Of a DNA stretch of 64,000 nt, positions 36,485 to 47,900 are shown piece by piece. The notes beneath the pieces were generated by a model. That model searched no databases and was not told the DNA's origin. It saw only the letters and a program-made list of their open reading frames with translations. Each line of letters begins with the position of its first letter. The first letter of the stretch is position 1. Source of the stretch: Companilactobacillus jidongensis (GTDB taxonomy: Bacteria > Bacillota > Bacilli > Lactobacillales > Lactobacillaceae); contig NZ_RHOP01000017.1 of assembly GCF_003946575.1 (NCBI RefSeq), positions 1 through 64,000 on the forward strand, read 5' to 3'. A program made the translations under genes and the position numbers.

Positions 36485-37606
36485 ATGAAAATCAAAGCTG
36501 CTGTTGTTGATAAAGTAAACGATCCATTCGTTATCAAAGATGATATTGAACTGGCTGATATGCAAGACGACGGACTACAAGTAAAAGTTGTTGCATCAGG
36601 TATCTGCCATTCTGATGAAGCATTACGTAAAGGTGATGCCGGATTCAACTTACCTGCTATCTTGGGACATGAGGGATCAGGTATCGTTGAAAAAGTCGGT
36701 AAGAACGTTCACAACTTTGAAGTTGGTGACCATATTATCATGTCATTCTACTCATGTGGAGAATGTGACAATTGTCTCAAGGGAATCCCAACTCAATGTC
36801 GTAAATATGCTGCCTCAAACTTGTCTGGTACACGCCCAGATGGTAGTGATCACTTCACAGAAAACGGCAAACATATCAGTGATATGTTTAACCAATCATC
36901 ATTTACAACTCATACTGTAATTAATAAGAGAAATGCTGTTAAAGTTTCTAAAGATTTAGACCTAAGAAAACTTGGACCTCTAGGCTGCGGTTACGTTACT
37001 GGTAGTGGTACAGTCTTCAATACTTTGAAACCAAGACCTGGCGACACAATTGCCGTCTTCGGTACAGGTGCTGTTGGTCTAGCTGCCATGATGGCCGGTA
37101 AAATTTCAGGCTGTACACACGTTATCGCTGTTGATATCGTGCCATCACGTCTAGAACTTGCCAAAAAATTGGGTGCCACTGATATTGTCAACAGTGCCAA
37201 TGAAGATGCTGTCAAAGCAATTAAGAAGATCACTAATGGTCTAGGTGTTGACTGGGCCGTTGATACTACTGGAGTTGCCAAAGTTATGACGGATTCAATT
37301 GCCGCCCTAACACAAGGTGGTACAACTGCTACTATCGCCGTTACACCACACAATATTGATATCAGTACATGGAACGATCTATGTGTTGACGACAAAAAAG
37401 TTGTCGGTGTAAACATGGGTGACTCCATCCCTCAAGTGGACATTCCTCGTCTACTAGAATTTTATAAGATGGGTGTCTTCCCATTCGATCTTACTGAAAA
37501 GTTTTATGACTTCGACCAAATCAACGAGGCCGATGCTGACTCAGTCAGTGGTAAGACTATCAAACCTATTTTGATCATCGATAAGGATTATAAACCAGAA
37601 GCTTAA
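36485..37606 (+). CDS. Zinc-dependent alcohol dehydrogenase (MDR family)
   Basis: 373-residue medium-chain dehydrogenase. Catalytic zinc ligands are in GICHSDEALR (Cys39) and GHEGSG (His60-Glu61). The structural zinc loop is CGECDNCLKGIPTQC. The NAD(P) fold is FGTGAVGLAAMMAG. The sequence around GCGYVTGSGTV resembles aryl- or benzyl-alcohol dehydrogenases rather than AdhA ethanol dehydrogenases; the substrate is unproven. ATG start with AGAAAGAAG upstream. It is monocistronic, with a cre-like site and a terminator. Confidence 0.88.
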   Translation: MKIKAAVVDKVNDPFVIKDDIELADMQDDGLQVKVVASGICHSDEALRKGDAGFNLPAILGHEGSGIVEKVGKNVHNFEVGDHIIMSFYSCGECDNCLKGIPTQCRKYAASNLSGTRPDGSDHFTENGKHISDMFNQSSFTTHTVINKRNAVKVSKDLDLRKLGPLGCGYVTGSGTVFNTLKPRPGDTIAVFGTGAVGLAAMMAGKISGCTHVIAVDIVPSRLELAKKLGATDIVNSANEDAVKAIKKITNGLGVDWAVDTTGVAKVMTDSIAALTQGGTTATIAVTPHNIDISTWNDLCVDDKKVVGVNMGDSIPQVDIPRLLEFYKMGVFPFDLTEKFYDFDQINEADADSVSGKTIKPILIIDKDYKPEA

Positions 37607-37625
37607 CTATATATATAGTGTTTAA

Positions 37626-37649
37626 GAGCTCAATCAATTGATTGGGCTC
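37626..37649 (+). terminator. adh terminator
   Basis: GAGCTCAATC / GATTGGGCTC, a 10-bp stem with one G-U pair and an AATT loop, then T7-8. Confidence 0.92.
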
Positions 37650-37664
37650 TTTTTTTGCTTAACA

Positions 37665-37696
37665 ATATGACAAATGTCATATCAATACATGACATT
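37665..37696. promoter_or_regulatory. ATGACA-type palindrome plus extra half-site upstream of the ABC/two-component operon
   Basis: ATATGACAAATGTCATAT (37665-37682) is an exact 8+8 dyad around a 2-nt centre. A third half-site, ATGACATT, is at 37689-37696. It lies 80-100 nt before the first gene, near a weak TTGCTT -35. A likely target is the LuxR-type response regulator encoded in the same operon (autoregulation). Confidence 0.55.
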
Positions 37697-37761
37697 GCTT
37701 ACTATTTTGAATTAGATAAATAAATTAAACTTATCTTATCAAATCAAGGAGGCAACAAATC

Positions 37762-38646
37762 ATGACATCCATAGTCACAGTCGAACACCTCAATAAAAAT
37801 TATGGTAAAAAAGAAATTCTGCATAACATTAATTTTAATGTCAATAAAAACCAAATAATCGCCTTAATCGGAGAAAACGGTGCTGGTAAAACCACTCTGA
37901 TAAATATTCTATTGGATTTAATTTCGTCTAATTCTGGAACAGTTAATATTTTAGATAATGAAAAAGACTTCAAAGAACGTATTGGTGTAATGATGCAACA
38001 AAACATTTCCATCACACGTATTACGGTCAAAGAAATATTGAAGCTTACTCAAAGTTATTATCAAAGCCCATTAACATATGAAAAGATAATTGAATTGGCT
38101 GATTTAAATGATTTAGAAGATTCCAAAATGGACAAATTATCAGGTGGACAAAAAAGGCGCCTCTCCTTTGCCTTAGCAATTGCTGGTAATCCCGACCTAC
38201 TTTTTTTAGATGAACCCACTGCCGTCATGGACAGTCAAAGTCGTACTAAATTTTGGCAAACAATCACTGACTTGAAAAAGCAACACAAAACTGTCTTTGT
38301 TACTAGTCACTATCTAGAAGAACTAGAAACGATTGCTGATAGAATTATGATCTTACAAAATAAATCAATTAGTTTTGACGGATCAATCGCTCAACTGCGT
38401 GAATTAGAAGGTGAAAGTATTATTGAATTCGATAGCATCCTCTTACCTGATTTATTCAAAGATATACCTGAAATTATCGATTTCAAAAAAGTTGGTGATC
38501 ATTATAAATTTACAACTAAGAATGCCGAATTAATTATCGGTCAACTTACACCATATCTAAACGCCATCAATAACTTAAAAGTTCAACAAAATTCGTTGGA
38601 CTCATTGTTTGTTAATTTCAATAAAGAGGGTGCTACTCATGAATAG
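37762..38646 (+). CDS. ABC transporter ATP-binding protein
   Basis: 294 residues. Walker A GENGAGKTT (about 36-44), signature LSGGQKRRLSFA, Walker B LLFLDEPTAVMD and the H-loop TSHY. The C-terminal extension of about 80 residues is typical of drug/antibiotic-type ABC-2 exporters. It forms a four-gene unit with a permease, histidine kinase and response regulator, like the Bacillus yvfRSTU layout. Substrate unknown; export of a lipid, peptide or drug is plausible. ATG start with AAGGAGG upstream. Confidence 0.9.
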   Translation: MTSIVTVEHLNKNYGKKEILHNINFNVNKNQIIALIGENGAGKTTLINILLDLISSNSGTVNILDNEKDFKERIGVMMQQNISITRITVKEILKLTQSYYQSPLTYEKIIELADLNDLEDSKMDKLSGGQKRRLSFALAIAGNPDLLFLDEPTAVMDSQSRTKFWQTITDLKKQHKTVFVTSHYLEELETIADRIMILQNKSISFDGSIAQLRELEGESIIEFDSILLPDLFKDIPEIIDFKKVGDHYKFTTKNAELIIGQLTPYLNAINNLKVQQNSLDSLFVNFNKEGATHE

Positions 38647-39400
38647 CCTTATTTATCAGATCAATATCAACTTCAAACGAATCATTCTTCGCAACAAGCG
38701 TTTTTTTCTTTTCGACATGATGCTTCCCATAATATTCTATCTGCTATATTCAAAAGTATTAGTTAATGGCATTCCACAAGCGGATCTGAAAACATGGCAA
38801 ATGAATTATTTGATCAGTATGATTATTTATAGCTGTCTATTAGGTTCAATCATCACTGTTGCCAATACACTACTTGAGGACAAGACCAGTCATTTTGACA
38901 TTCTATCAAGATTGACTCCCCTACCACGCTGGCAATACTACCTATCCCGAATTTTGATTTTTATGTTACTCAATTTAATTTCAGCAATTGTTATTTGTCT
39001 AGTTGGAATATTAGTAAATCATTTAACCTTACCAATCGCAAACTGGTCATTAATAATCTTGATATCTGTCCTAGGCACTACTCCGCTTATCTTTATGGGA
39101 ATATTAATTTCACTTGCAAATAATCCAGCTACGGTCAACCTTTTAAATAATATTGTCGTCTTCCCATTAGCAATAATCAGTGGACTTTGGTGGCCAATTA
39201 CTATGATGCCAAAATGGCTACAATCAATCGGAAAATTAACTCCAACTTTTCAAATATCAAACATCGATCAAGCTATCCTTCATGGTAAAATTATAAATAG
39301 TCATTACATCTTTGGAATCATCCTTTGGCTAATGATTATTGTTGTGACAACTTTACTCATAACTAAGTATCAAAAACATAAGGAGTTAAACATCGAATGA
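38639..39400 (+). CDS. ABC-2 type transporter permease
   Basis: 253 residues with six membrane segments of the ABC-2 fold. The conserved FPLAIISGLWWPITMMPKW before the last helices is typical of the family. The ATG at 38639 overlaps the ATPase stop by 8 nt and has GAGGGTG upstream; the in-frame ATG at 38609 lies inside the ATPase gene and is unlikely. It partners the preceding ATPase. Confidence 0.88.
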   Translation: MNSLIYQININFKRIILRNKRFFLFDMMLPIIFYLLYSKVLVNGIPQADLKTWQMNYLISMIIYSCLLGSIITVANTLLEDKTSHFDILSRLTPLPRWQYYLSRILIFMLLNLISAIVICLVGILVNHLTLPIANWSLIILISVLGTTPLIFMGILISLANNPATVNLLNNIVVFPLAIISGLWWPITMMPKWLQSIGKLTPTFQISNIDQAILHGKIINSHYIFGIILWLMIIVVTTLLITKYQKHKELNIE

Positions 39401-40497
39401 CATTCCTAGAGAATCATGTTTTATTTCCCAAAAGATTTGGTATTATGCCGTACTTTTGGGCATTCTCCTTAATTGCCTTATCCAGTCAACCATTGTTCGA
39501 AAAGAATAATTTTGACTGGATTTTATTTTTGTTATTATTAATCTTTCTCAAATTATATCGAGATGGATATGAGATCAACCGCTTATTACCATTACAAATA
39601 ATCGGTCAATTAATTATCACAACTTACTTAGTCTATGAATATAGTTTAGGAACATTATTTATTTTTACAGCCTGGGAAATTGGTTCACTACCATTTAAAA
39701 ATAAACAATTCTACAGATATACGGCTATTTACTTAATTTTCAGTATTCTTTGTATCGCTGGAAATATATTAGTTAACTTCAAGTCATACGGTATTTACGG
39801 AATAATTATTACTTCAGTGTTTGCAATAGGCTCCCCTTTTGCTGCCAGATCACTTGGAAACAGTTATCGTAGAATGTATCGTTTGAAACAAAACAACAAA
39901 CGATTGGAAACAATAATTAAACAAAACGAACGCGAACGAATTTCCAAAGATCTACACGATAATCTTGGACAATCATTTTCTTTAATAACTTTAAAAGCCG
40001 AATTAGCTGATAAACTAATAGACAAGAATGCTGAACAAGCGCGTCAAGAAATCAGAGATATCGCTGCCACCTCTAGAGATGATTTGAGTTTAGTTAGGCA
40101 AATAGTTAGTGACCTGAATCAGAAATCAATTGCTGAAGCAATGATTGAAGAAGAAAACAATTTAAGAGTTGTAAATATAATTCAACAATCAAACAACGAA
40201 AAAGTATCCGTTATTTGGCCGATCAAAATTCAAAATGTTTTGGCAGCAATTATTAAGGAAGCATCAACAAATATCATCAAATACAGCAAGGCGCATACAG
40301 CCACATTTGATTTTGATCAAGACAATGATTACTATACTTTAGATATTAGCGATGATGGCGTTGGGTATAAAAAAGTCCGAAAAGATTCGTTCGGATTAAC
40401 GGGAATGTCACAGCGTCTATCTGATATTAATGGAGTTATAGATATTAGTTCAGATCACGGAACCATTTTAAAAATAAAAGTAAAAAAGGTAGATTAG
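39397..40497 (+). CDS. DesK-like sensor histidine kinase
   Basis: 366 residues. About five membrane segments (15-155), then a HisKA_3 dimerisation helix with phospho-acceptor His187 in ERISKDLHDNLGQSFSL. The HATPase domain follows (KEASTNIIKYSKA, ISDDGVGY, GLTGMSQRL). The stretch after His187 (LITLKAELADKLI) is very like Bacillus DesK, which senses membrane fluidity. ATG overlaps the permease stop (ATGA). Signal sensed is inferred only by similarity. Confidence 0.88.
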   Translation: MTFLENHVLFPKRFGIMPYFWAFSLIALSSQPLFEKNNFDWILFLLLLIFLKLYRDGYEINRLLPLQIIGQLIITTYLVYEYSLGTLFIFTAWEIGSLPFKNKQFYRYTAIYLIFSILCIAGNILVNFKSYGIYGIIITSVFAIGSPFAARSLGNSYRRMYRLKQNNKRLETIIKQNERERISKDLHDNLGQSFSLITLKAELADKLIDKNAEQARQEIRDIAATSRDDLSLVRQIVSDLNQKSIAEAMIEEENNLRVVNIIQQSNNEKVSVIWPIKIQNVLAAIIKEASTNIIKYSKAHTATFDFDQDNDYYTLDISDDGVGYKKVRKDSFGLTGMSQRLSDINGVIDISSDHGTILKIKVKKVD

Positions 40498-40498
40498 A

Positions 40499-41104
40499 AT
40501 GACGACAATTTATTTGGCAGAAGATCAAGAAATGTTAAATACAGCTTTGGCAACTTTACTAGGACTCGAGGATGACCTTGAGGTAATTGGAACAGCGACA
40601 GATGGTCAAACTGCCTTATCTGAAATCATTTCTAAAAAACCGAAGATTGCCATCCTAGATATTGAAATGCCAACGTTATCCGGACTCGATGTGGCTGAAC
40701 AAATAAAAATACTTAATCTTTCAACTAAGGTAATAATTTTAACAACTTTTGCCAGAGCAAGCTATTTTGAACAAGCAGTCAAAGCCAACGTTAATGGCTA
40801 CTTGCTAAAAGACAATCCAACTGATCAACTGGTCAAAATTATTCACGAAGTTTTAGATGGGCAAACAATCTTCTCACCAGAATTAGTGACCACTATTTTA
40901 TCCGCCGAAAAAAATCCTTTGACCAAAAGAGAATTAGAGGTTTTAAAAGAGATAAAAATTGGTAAAAACAGCAAAGAAATTGCTAAATCCGTCTTTCTAT
41001 CTGATGGAACGGTTCGTAATTATATTTCATCCATACTAAGCAAAACCGGAGCTTCCTCTAGAATCGAAGCCCTGAATATCGCTGAAAAGAATAAATGGAT
41101 CTAA
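40499..41104 (+). CDS. NarL/LuxR-family response regulator (DesR-like)
   Basis: 201 residues. Receiver domain with D9, phospho-acceptor D54 (AILDIEMP) and a conserved Lys in GYLLKDN. The C-terminal LuxR helix-turn-helix has LTKRELEVLKEI and SKEIAKSVFLSDGTVRNYIS. It follows the kinase gene by one nucleotide. Probable regulator of its own operon through the palindrome at 37665, and perhaps of unlinked lipid genes as in DesKR systems. Confidence 0.9.
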   Translation: MTTIYLAEDQEMLNTALATLLGLEDDLEVIGTATDGQTALSEIISKKPKIAILDIEMPTLSGLDVAEQIKILNLSTKVIILTTFARASYFEQAVKANVNGYLLKDNPTDQLVKIIHEVLDGQTIFSPELVTTILSAEKNPLTKRELEVLKEIKIGKNSKEIAKSVFLSDGTVRNYISSILSKTGASSRIEALNIAEKNKWI

Positions 41105-41108
41105 AAAA

Positions 41109-41156
41109 GGAGCTGTATCCCACTTGTTTTTATTACAACAAGTGGAATACAGCTCC
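41109..41156. terminator. Bidirectional terminator between the response regulator and the GalT-like gene
   Basis: GGAGCTGTAT / ATACAGCTCC (10 bp), one C-A mismatch, then CCACTTGTT / AACAAGTGG (9 bp). A-run on the left and T-rich on the right, between convergent genes. Confidence 0.92.
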
Positions 41157-41162
41157 CTTTAT

Positions 41163-41960
41163 TTATCTCATTTCATCACAATCTGCTTCAATTTTTAATT
41201 TATTTAAAACATCAGCGGCAAATTTTTCCAAAGTATCTTTATTGTCACGTTGTGGCAACTTATATCCGACAAAATACGGTGACGCAACGAATCTCGGTAC
41301 TATCTTACAAATAATATCTCCATCTTCATCGTAGAAAAAAATATTGTATGAATCGCAGGCTCCGTTATGAAAATCATTTAATAAATAACGAACTGTAATT
41401 CTAGCAAACTCTGCCAAATCATTTAAATACTTAGCATCATTAATTCTAATATTAAATTCAACGAATCCCATAATCGGTTCTTTGGAAATATTAAATTCGA
41501 TATTATCTGACTTCCAAATTTCGTAACCGTTAAAGTTATGCTTGCTTATGTACTGGTATCCATCGACATTATCTAATCCAACAATTTGAAAGTGTGGATG
41601 TCTGAGACTTCCCCCGGACATTGGTCCAAAATTCTTGTACATCAAAACACTCTTATACTTCTTAGTCAGTAATAATGAATGCCAACAATCAAAAATAAAC
41701 TGAAATACTTCGGAATTCTTCTTAACTGAATATTTTGAAATATCGTCGTCATGTTTATTAGATTCAATTAAGACCGTTTGATATGTATCCTTCAAGGTTC
41801 GGAATTTATTTTCCAGCCAGATCATATCATCTTTTTGCTTAATGATATTAGTCAAACTGTCAGTATCACAAAATGGACAAACGGCCGCTTTCTTTTTGGT
41901 ATCTCTAGGTTTTCCCTTAGCTACATCCAGCTGAAAAATCAATAAATCTTCTTCATCCAA
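41163..41960 (-). CDS. GalT/HIT-superfamily protein (DUF4931-like)
   Basis: 265 residues. CPFCDTD (about 28-34) resembles the zinc-binding CxxC of galactose-1-phosphate uridylyltransferases. LRHPHFQIVGL (about 124-134) is an HxHxQ-type nucleotide-transferase motif. The product is shorter than GalT and no galactose genes lie nearby, so it is best called a GalT-like nucleotidyltransferase or hydrolase of unknown substrate. ATG start with AAGGAG upstream. It is monocistronic between two strong terminators. Confidence 0.72.
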   Translation of the reverse strand: MDEEDLLIFQLDVAKGKPRDTKKKAAVCPFCDTDSLTNIIKQKDDMIWLENKFRTLKDTYQTVLIESNKHDDDISKYSVKKNSEVFQFIFDCWHSLLLTKKYKSVLMYKNFGPMSGGSLRHPHFQIVGLDNVDGYQYISKHNFNGYEIWKSDNIEFNISKEPIMGFVEFNIRINDAKYLNDLAEFARITVRYLLNDFHNGACDSYNIFFYDEDGDIICKIVPRFVASPYFVGYKLPQRDNKDTLEKFAADVLNKLKIEADCDEMR

Positions 41961-41987
41961 AATAGTACTCCTTCATTGCGAGTATAC

Positions 41988-42032
41988 AAAAATACTGAAG
42001 GGAATTTGATCAGAATCCCCTTCAGTATTTTT
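41988..42032. terminator. Terminator after pyk
   Basis: AAAAATACTGAAGGG / CCCTTCAGTATTTTT, a perfect 15-bp stem, between pyk and the GalT-like gene. U-rich on both strands. Confidence 0.92.
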
Positions 42033-42062
42033 AATACTTGTTAATTAATATTTATTTACAAA

Positions 42063-43832
42063 TTATAGTGAACGTGAAGCACCCTTGTAAACAACACCAC
42101 GTCTTGAATCAACTGTGATTGTTTCACCATCGTTGATCAAGCTTGTAGCATCCTTAGCACCAACAACAACTGGTAGACCCATAGCAATACCAACTACGGC
42201 TGCGTGTGAAGTCAAACCACCGTTTTCAACAACTACGGCACTAGCTTTTTCAAGAGCTGGAAGATAATCCTTGTCTGTCATTTCTGTAACAAGAATATCT
42301 CCTTCTTTAATTTTGTCATTAGCTTCTTTAGCTGAGTGAGCAACTACTGAATTACCAACAACTGATTCTTCACCAACACCTTGGCCTTTAACTAGCTTTG
42401 AACCAATTAGTTGAACCTTCATAACGTTTGTTGTACCACTTTCACCAACTGGAACACCAGCAACGATAAGAATTAAGTCTCCCTCTTTATCAAAGCCAAG
42501 TTCTTGAGCTTTCTTAGCAGCAAGGTCGAACATTTCATCTGTGTTAGCAGGTCTGTCAGCAACGATAGGTTGAACACCCCAGTTAACTGTTAGTCCACGT
42601 TGTGTTGTTTCATCAAATGTGATTGCAAGAATATCAGCACTTGGACGATACTTAGAAATCATACGAGCTGTGTAACCTGACTTAGTAGCTGCAACAATTG
42701 TCTTAATGTTCAATTCTTCAGCAGTTCTAACAACAGATTCACCGATTGATTCTGTAACGTTTGAGCCTTTGTATTCTTCGAATCGTTGAATAGCTAATTG
42801 ATTGCTGCTATCCAATTGTTTTTCTGTACGTTCGTCAATTACGGCCATAGCTGAAACTGATTCAACAGGATAATCACCATTAGCACTTTCACCAGAAAGC
42901 ATAGTTGCATCTGTACCATCAAGAACAGAGTTAGCAACATCGGTAACTTCAGCACGTGTAGGACGTGGGTTTTCTTGCATTGAATCAAGCATTTGTGTAG
43001 CTGTAATAACTGGCATACCTAATGCATTACATTTTTGGATCAAGCTCTTTTGAACGAATGGTACGTTTTCAAATGGAATTTCAACACCCATGTCACCACG
43101 AGCAACCATTAGACCATCAGAAACTTTCAAAATAGAATCGATATTATCGATACCTTCTTGTGATTCGATCTTAGGGAAAATTTGAACTTGTTCCATGTGT
43201 TTTTCTTCAAGGATTTCACGAATATCAAGAACATCTTGTGCTTTACGAACAAATGAAGCAGAGATGAAGTTAATATCATTGTCACAACCAAAACGAATAT
43301 CATCAGCATCTTTTTCTGTGATACCAGGTAGGCGGATTTCAACACCAGGTGCATTAACACCCTTACGTGAACCGATCTTACCATCGTTTTGAACAACTGT
43401 AACTAATTCACGATTCTTGTCGTCTTTTTCTGTGATCTTAAGATCAACAAGACCATCATCGATTAATACATGACCACCGACGTGTGTATCATCGTATAGG
43501 CCAGGATATGTAACAGCAATCTTTTCAGGGTTACCTGTTAATTTATCGTCCATTGAAATACGGATAACATCACCGATCTTAGCTTCAAACTTACCACCGT
43601 CTTGAACAGTTGTACGGATTTCAGCACCCTTTGTATCCAAAACGATACCAACTGTCTTGCCTGTGATCTTTTCAGCTTCATGAACCATGTTCATACGTGC
43701 TAAATGTTCTTCATGATCACCATGTGAGAAATTGAAACGGAAAACATTAGCTCCGGCTTCAATTAACTTTGTGATTGTTTCAACATCATTAGATGCAGGT
43801 CCAAGTGTACTTACGATTTTTGTTCTTTTCAT
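42063..43832 (-). CDS. pyk: Pyruvate kinase with C-terminal PEP-utiliser domain
   Basis: Final ATP-forming step of glycolysis. 589 residues: the usual TIM barrel with N-terminal KRTKIVSTLGPAS and the catalytic IFPKIESQEGIDN and MVARGDMGVE, followed by the allosteric domain. An extra C-terminal domain has GGLTSHAAVVGIAMGLPVVVG, as in Bacillus and lactobacilli. The start is the ATG at 43832, with GGGAGA 6 nt upstream. It lies 46 nt after pfkA, forming the pfkA-pyk operon. Confidence 0.97.
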   Translation of the reverse strand: MKRTKIVSTLGPASNDVETITKLIEAGANVFRFNFSHGDHEEHLARMNMVHEAEKITGKTVGIVLDTKGAEIRTTVQDGGKFEAKIGDVIRISMDDKLTGNPEKIAVTYPGLYDDTHVGGHVLIDDGLVDLKITEKDDKNRELVTVVQNDGKIGSRKGVNAPGVEIRLPGITEKDADDIRFGCDNDINFISASFVRKAQDVLDIREILEEKHMEQVQIFPKIESQEGIDNIDSILKVSDGLMVARGDMGVEIPFENVPFVQKSLIQKCNALGMPVITATQMLDSMQENPRPTRAEVTDVANSVLDGTDATMLSGESANGDYPVESVSAMAVIDERTEKQLDSSNQLAIQRFEEYKGSNVTESIGESVVRTAEELNIKTIVAATKSGYTARMISKYRPSADILAITFDETTQRGLTVNWGVQPIVADRPANTDEMFDLAAKKAQELGFDKEGDLILIVAGVPVGESGTTNVMKVQLIGSKLVKGQGVGEESVVGNSVVAHSAKEANDKIKEGDILVTEMTDKDYLPALEKASAVVVENGGLTSHAAVVGIAMGLPVVVGAKDATSLINDGETITVDSRRGVVYKGASRSL

Positions 43833-43878
43833 CGAGAATCTCCCTTTTCTTTTGTTGTTCATTATTTATTGTAACAAA

Positions 43879-44877
<999 letters not shown>

Positions 44878-44917
44878 CTAATAAAATATAACATTTTTAT
44901 CGGATACTTTGTAGAGC

Positions 44918-44931
44918 TGAAAACGTTTTAT
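44918..44931. promoter_or_regulatory. cre-like site upstream of pfkA
   Basis: TGAAAACGTTTTAT matches the cre consensus at 12 of 14 positions. If the TATATT at 44885-44890 is the -10, the site is centred near -45, a position where CcpA activates. An alternative promoter TTGTCA-17-TACAAA (44908-44936) would overlap it. Confidence 0.5.
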
Positions 44932-44938
44932 GACAAAA

Positions 44939-47900
44939 TTAATTATGTTTTTTCAGAAAAACGTTCTTTTTGCCCAACAAGCTTTCCAATTTAACTCTTA
45001 CTTCATCTGAAAAATTGATCCAACGATTAGACTTCAGAATCACGGCCCGCTTATCTTTTTCACGATACAAGATAACCGGGATCTTCCCAGGAGAGCTTTC
45101 GATAGTTTCATAAAGCTTAGACAAATTGTCTTCATTATCAAAGGTTTTCATAATTTTTAAATATAACTTTTCATCAGGAAGTTGTACCGTATATTGCTTT
45201 GGATCATTAAATCTATCTGCAATGAATTCAATATCGCCACGACGTCCATCACTTGCACGCCCAACAATTAAGAATATTTTTCCTTCTAATTCAGTATTCT
45301 CAAGTTTTTGGAAAAGATTAGGAAAAATAGTAACTGAGATTGAACCAGTCTCATCCTCAACCGTCGCAAAACACATCCGTTGTCCCTTTTTGGTTCGGAT
45401 AACACGAGGACGCTTGATCAACCCCAAGACATTGACATCTTGATTCTTAACATTTGTCAAATTTGAAATTTTAATCGTATTTGTGTTCAATAACCTCTCT
45501 CGATACTTCTCGACTGGATGTCCCGAAACATAAATTCCAAGATATTCTTTTTCTTGATTCAGTTTTTCAGTTAATGAGTAATCATCTACTTCATGCTTTT
45601 TAGGATCAAGTACATCGAATAACGAAAGGTTACTGCCAGCGAGTTGAATACTTTCAATCAAATCCTTGAAGTCAAGCATCAATTCATGTCGATTGCGATT
45701 GAATGAATCAAATGCACCTGACAAAATCAGTGGATCAATATAGTCATCTTTGACGAATCTAATATCAATCCGCTTCAAAAAGTTCTGTGGATCAGTGAAC
45801 TCGCCCTTATTTTGTCGTTCCTCAATAATATCCTTTGCCAAATCACGGCGCATCCCTTTAACACTCAAGAATCCAAAACGAATTCCACTACTATCGACCG
45901 TAAAATCACTTTCACTCTTATTGATATCAACACTTTTGATCTTCAAATTCCGATCTTTGGCTCCTTGAACATATAACGAAATCTTACTTTCATTATTCAA
46001 ATTAGCATTCATCAAGCAGTTAAAAAATATTTCTGGGAAATGAACTTTGATGTATGCCAGCCAAAAGGCAATCATCGAATAAGCAACTGAATGTGACTTA
46101 TTGAAGCCATAATTACCAAAGGTTTCGATATACTTATAAACCTTCTCAGCTGAATCTCTGTCATGCCCTTGGGCAACAGCCCCCTCAACAAACTTTTTAT
46201 GATTCTCATCCATCAAAGCTTCGTTCTTCTTACTGATAGCACGACGTAAAATATCAGCATCTGCCAGTGAGAAACCAGCCATCTCTGAACTAGCCTGCAT
46301 AACTTGCTCCTGATAGACCAAAATTCCATATGTTGGCTTAAGGATTTTTTCCAAAGATACATCTGGATAAGTTACCGGTTCTTGTCCATGCTTTCTAGCA
46401 ATGAAAGTATCAATGTTTTGCATCGGACCCGGACGATACAACGCGTTAGTTGCAACGACATCGTTAAAGCTTGTCGGTTTAAGACGTCTTAGGACACTTC
46501 TAATACCATCAGACTCAAATTGAAAAATACCGTCTGTGTCGCCTCTCTGAAACAATTCTAAGGTTGGTTCATCATCCAACGGAATTCTTTCAGGGACGAA
46601 TTCTTTTTGATACTTCTCAGAAATCAAATTAATCGCTTGATCCAAGATAGTTAGATTTCTTAATCCCAAAAAGTCCATCTTCAGCAAACCAATGCTTTCA
46701 ACATTATTCTTAGTCTGTTGCGTCAGGTTAATACCGTCATCTTCTAATTGAACGGCAACAATATCAGTCATCGGCTTCTTACTAAGAACTATCCCGGCCG
46801 CATGGGTCGAATAATGTCTAGGGATACCTTCTATTCTACGAGCTACTTTGAAGATCAATCGGTTCTCTTCGGTACCGTCCACCAATCCTTGAAGCGTATT
46901 CGACTCTTCAATTGCTTCTTTCAACGTGATATTGAGCTTACGTGGAATTGCGTTGGACCATTGTGTTAATTGAAACTGTGTTTGACTAAAAGTCCTAGAA
47001 ATATCTCTCAATGCCATCTTGGCAGCGAGTGTACCAAAAGTAATTATTTGAGCCATATGGTCAGAGCCATACTTGTCATGCATGTACATTACCATTTCGT
47101 CTCTACGGTCATCAGGGAGGTCCAAATCAATATCGGGCATGTTGACACGTTGGGGATTCAAAAATCGTTCAAACAGCAAATCATACTTAATTGGATCCAC
47201 TTGCGTTATGCCTAATGTGTAAGAAACCAATGAGCCAGCTGCTGACCCACGACCAGGACCAGTTTTGATTCCAATTTCATGAGCATGCTTGATAACATCC
47301 CAAACAATCAAAAAGTAATCCGAAAATCCCATCTTATCGATAACACTTAATTCATACTTCAATCGCTGTGAATAGTTTTCAGGAATATTGCCATTAAGAC
47401 GTTTATTCAATCCACGACTAGCCAAGCTAGACAGGAATTCAGCTGATGACAAGTTATCCTGAGTTTTGAATTCAGGTAATTCTGTATCTTTAAACTCAAT
47501 TTCAACATTACATTTTTCAGCAATTTCATTCGAAATCTGAACAGTGTTTTGCATATCTACTCGACTAAAGTCGCTATCAAAGACATCAGCTGTTCTCAAA
47601 TAATGATCGCCTTCCTCAACAACTTGGCTGATACTCTCGAACTTTTGTCCAGTTCTCAAATTGTTTAATACCTGATATGCCAAATGATCATCAGAATTAA
47701 CGTATCTAACATCACCTAATGCTGCCATTGGTACTTCGATAGTATTAGAAATCTCTTTGACACGTTTAACATTGTTGATCTGTTGCGAATACAAACCGAC
47801 TCCCAAGAAAAATGAATCTGGATCAACCACTGAGTTTATCCTAGAAAAATAGTCTTGCACGTCATCTGAAATAATAATTTCGCAATCCGTCGCTGGAGTG

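Noticed and set aside
37800-38030. Antisense open frame inside the ABC ATPase gene
   Set aside because: It is the mirror of the Walker A region, with no start signal; one of many shadow frames.
43833-43862. Longer pyruvate kinase start at 43862
   Set aside because: GGGAGA sits correctly before ATG 43832, and KRTKIVSTLGPAS is the normal N-terminus.
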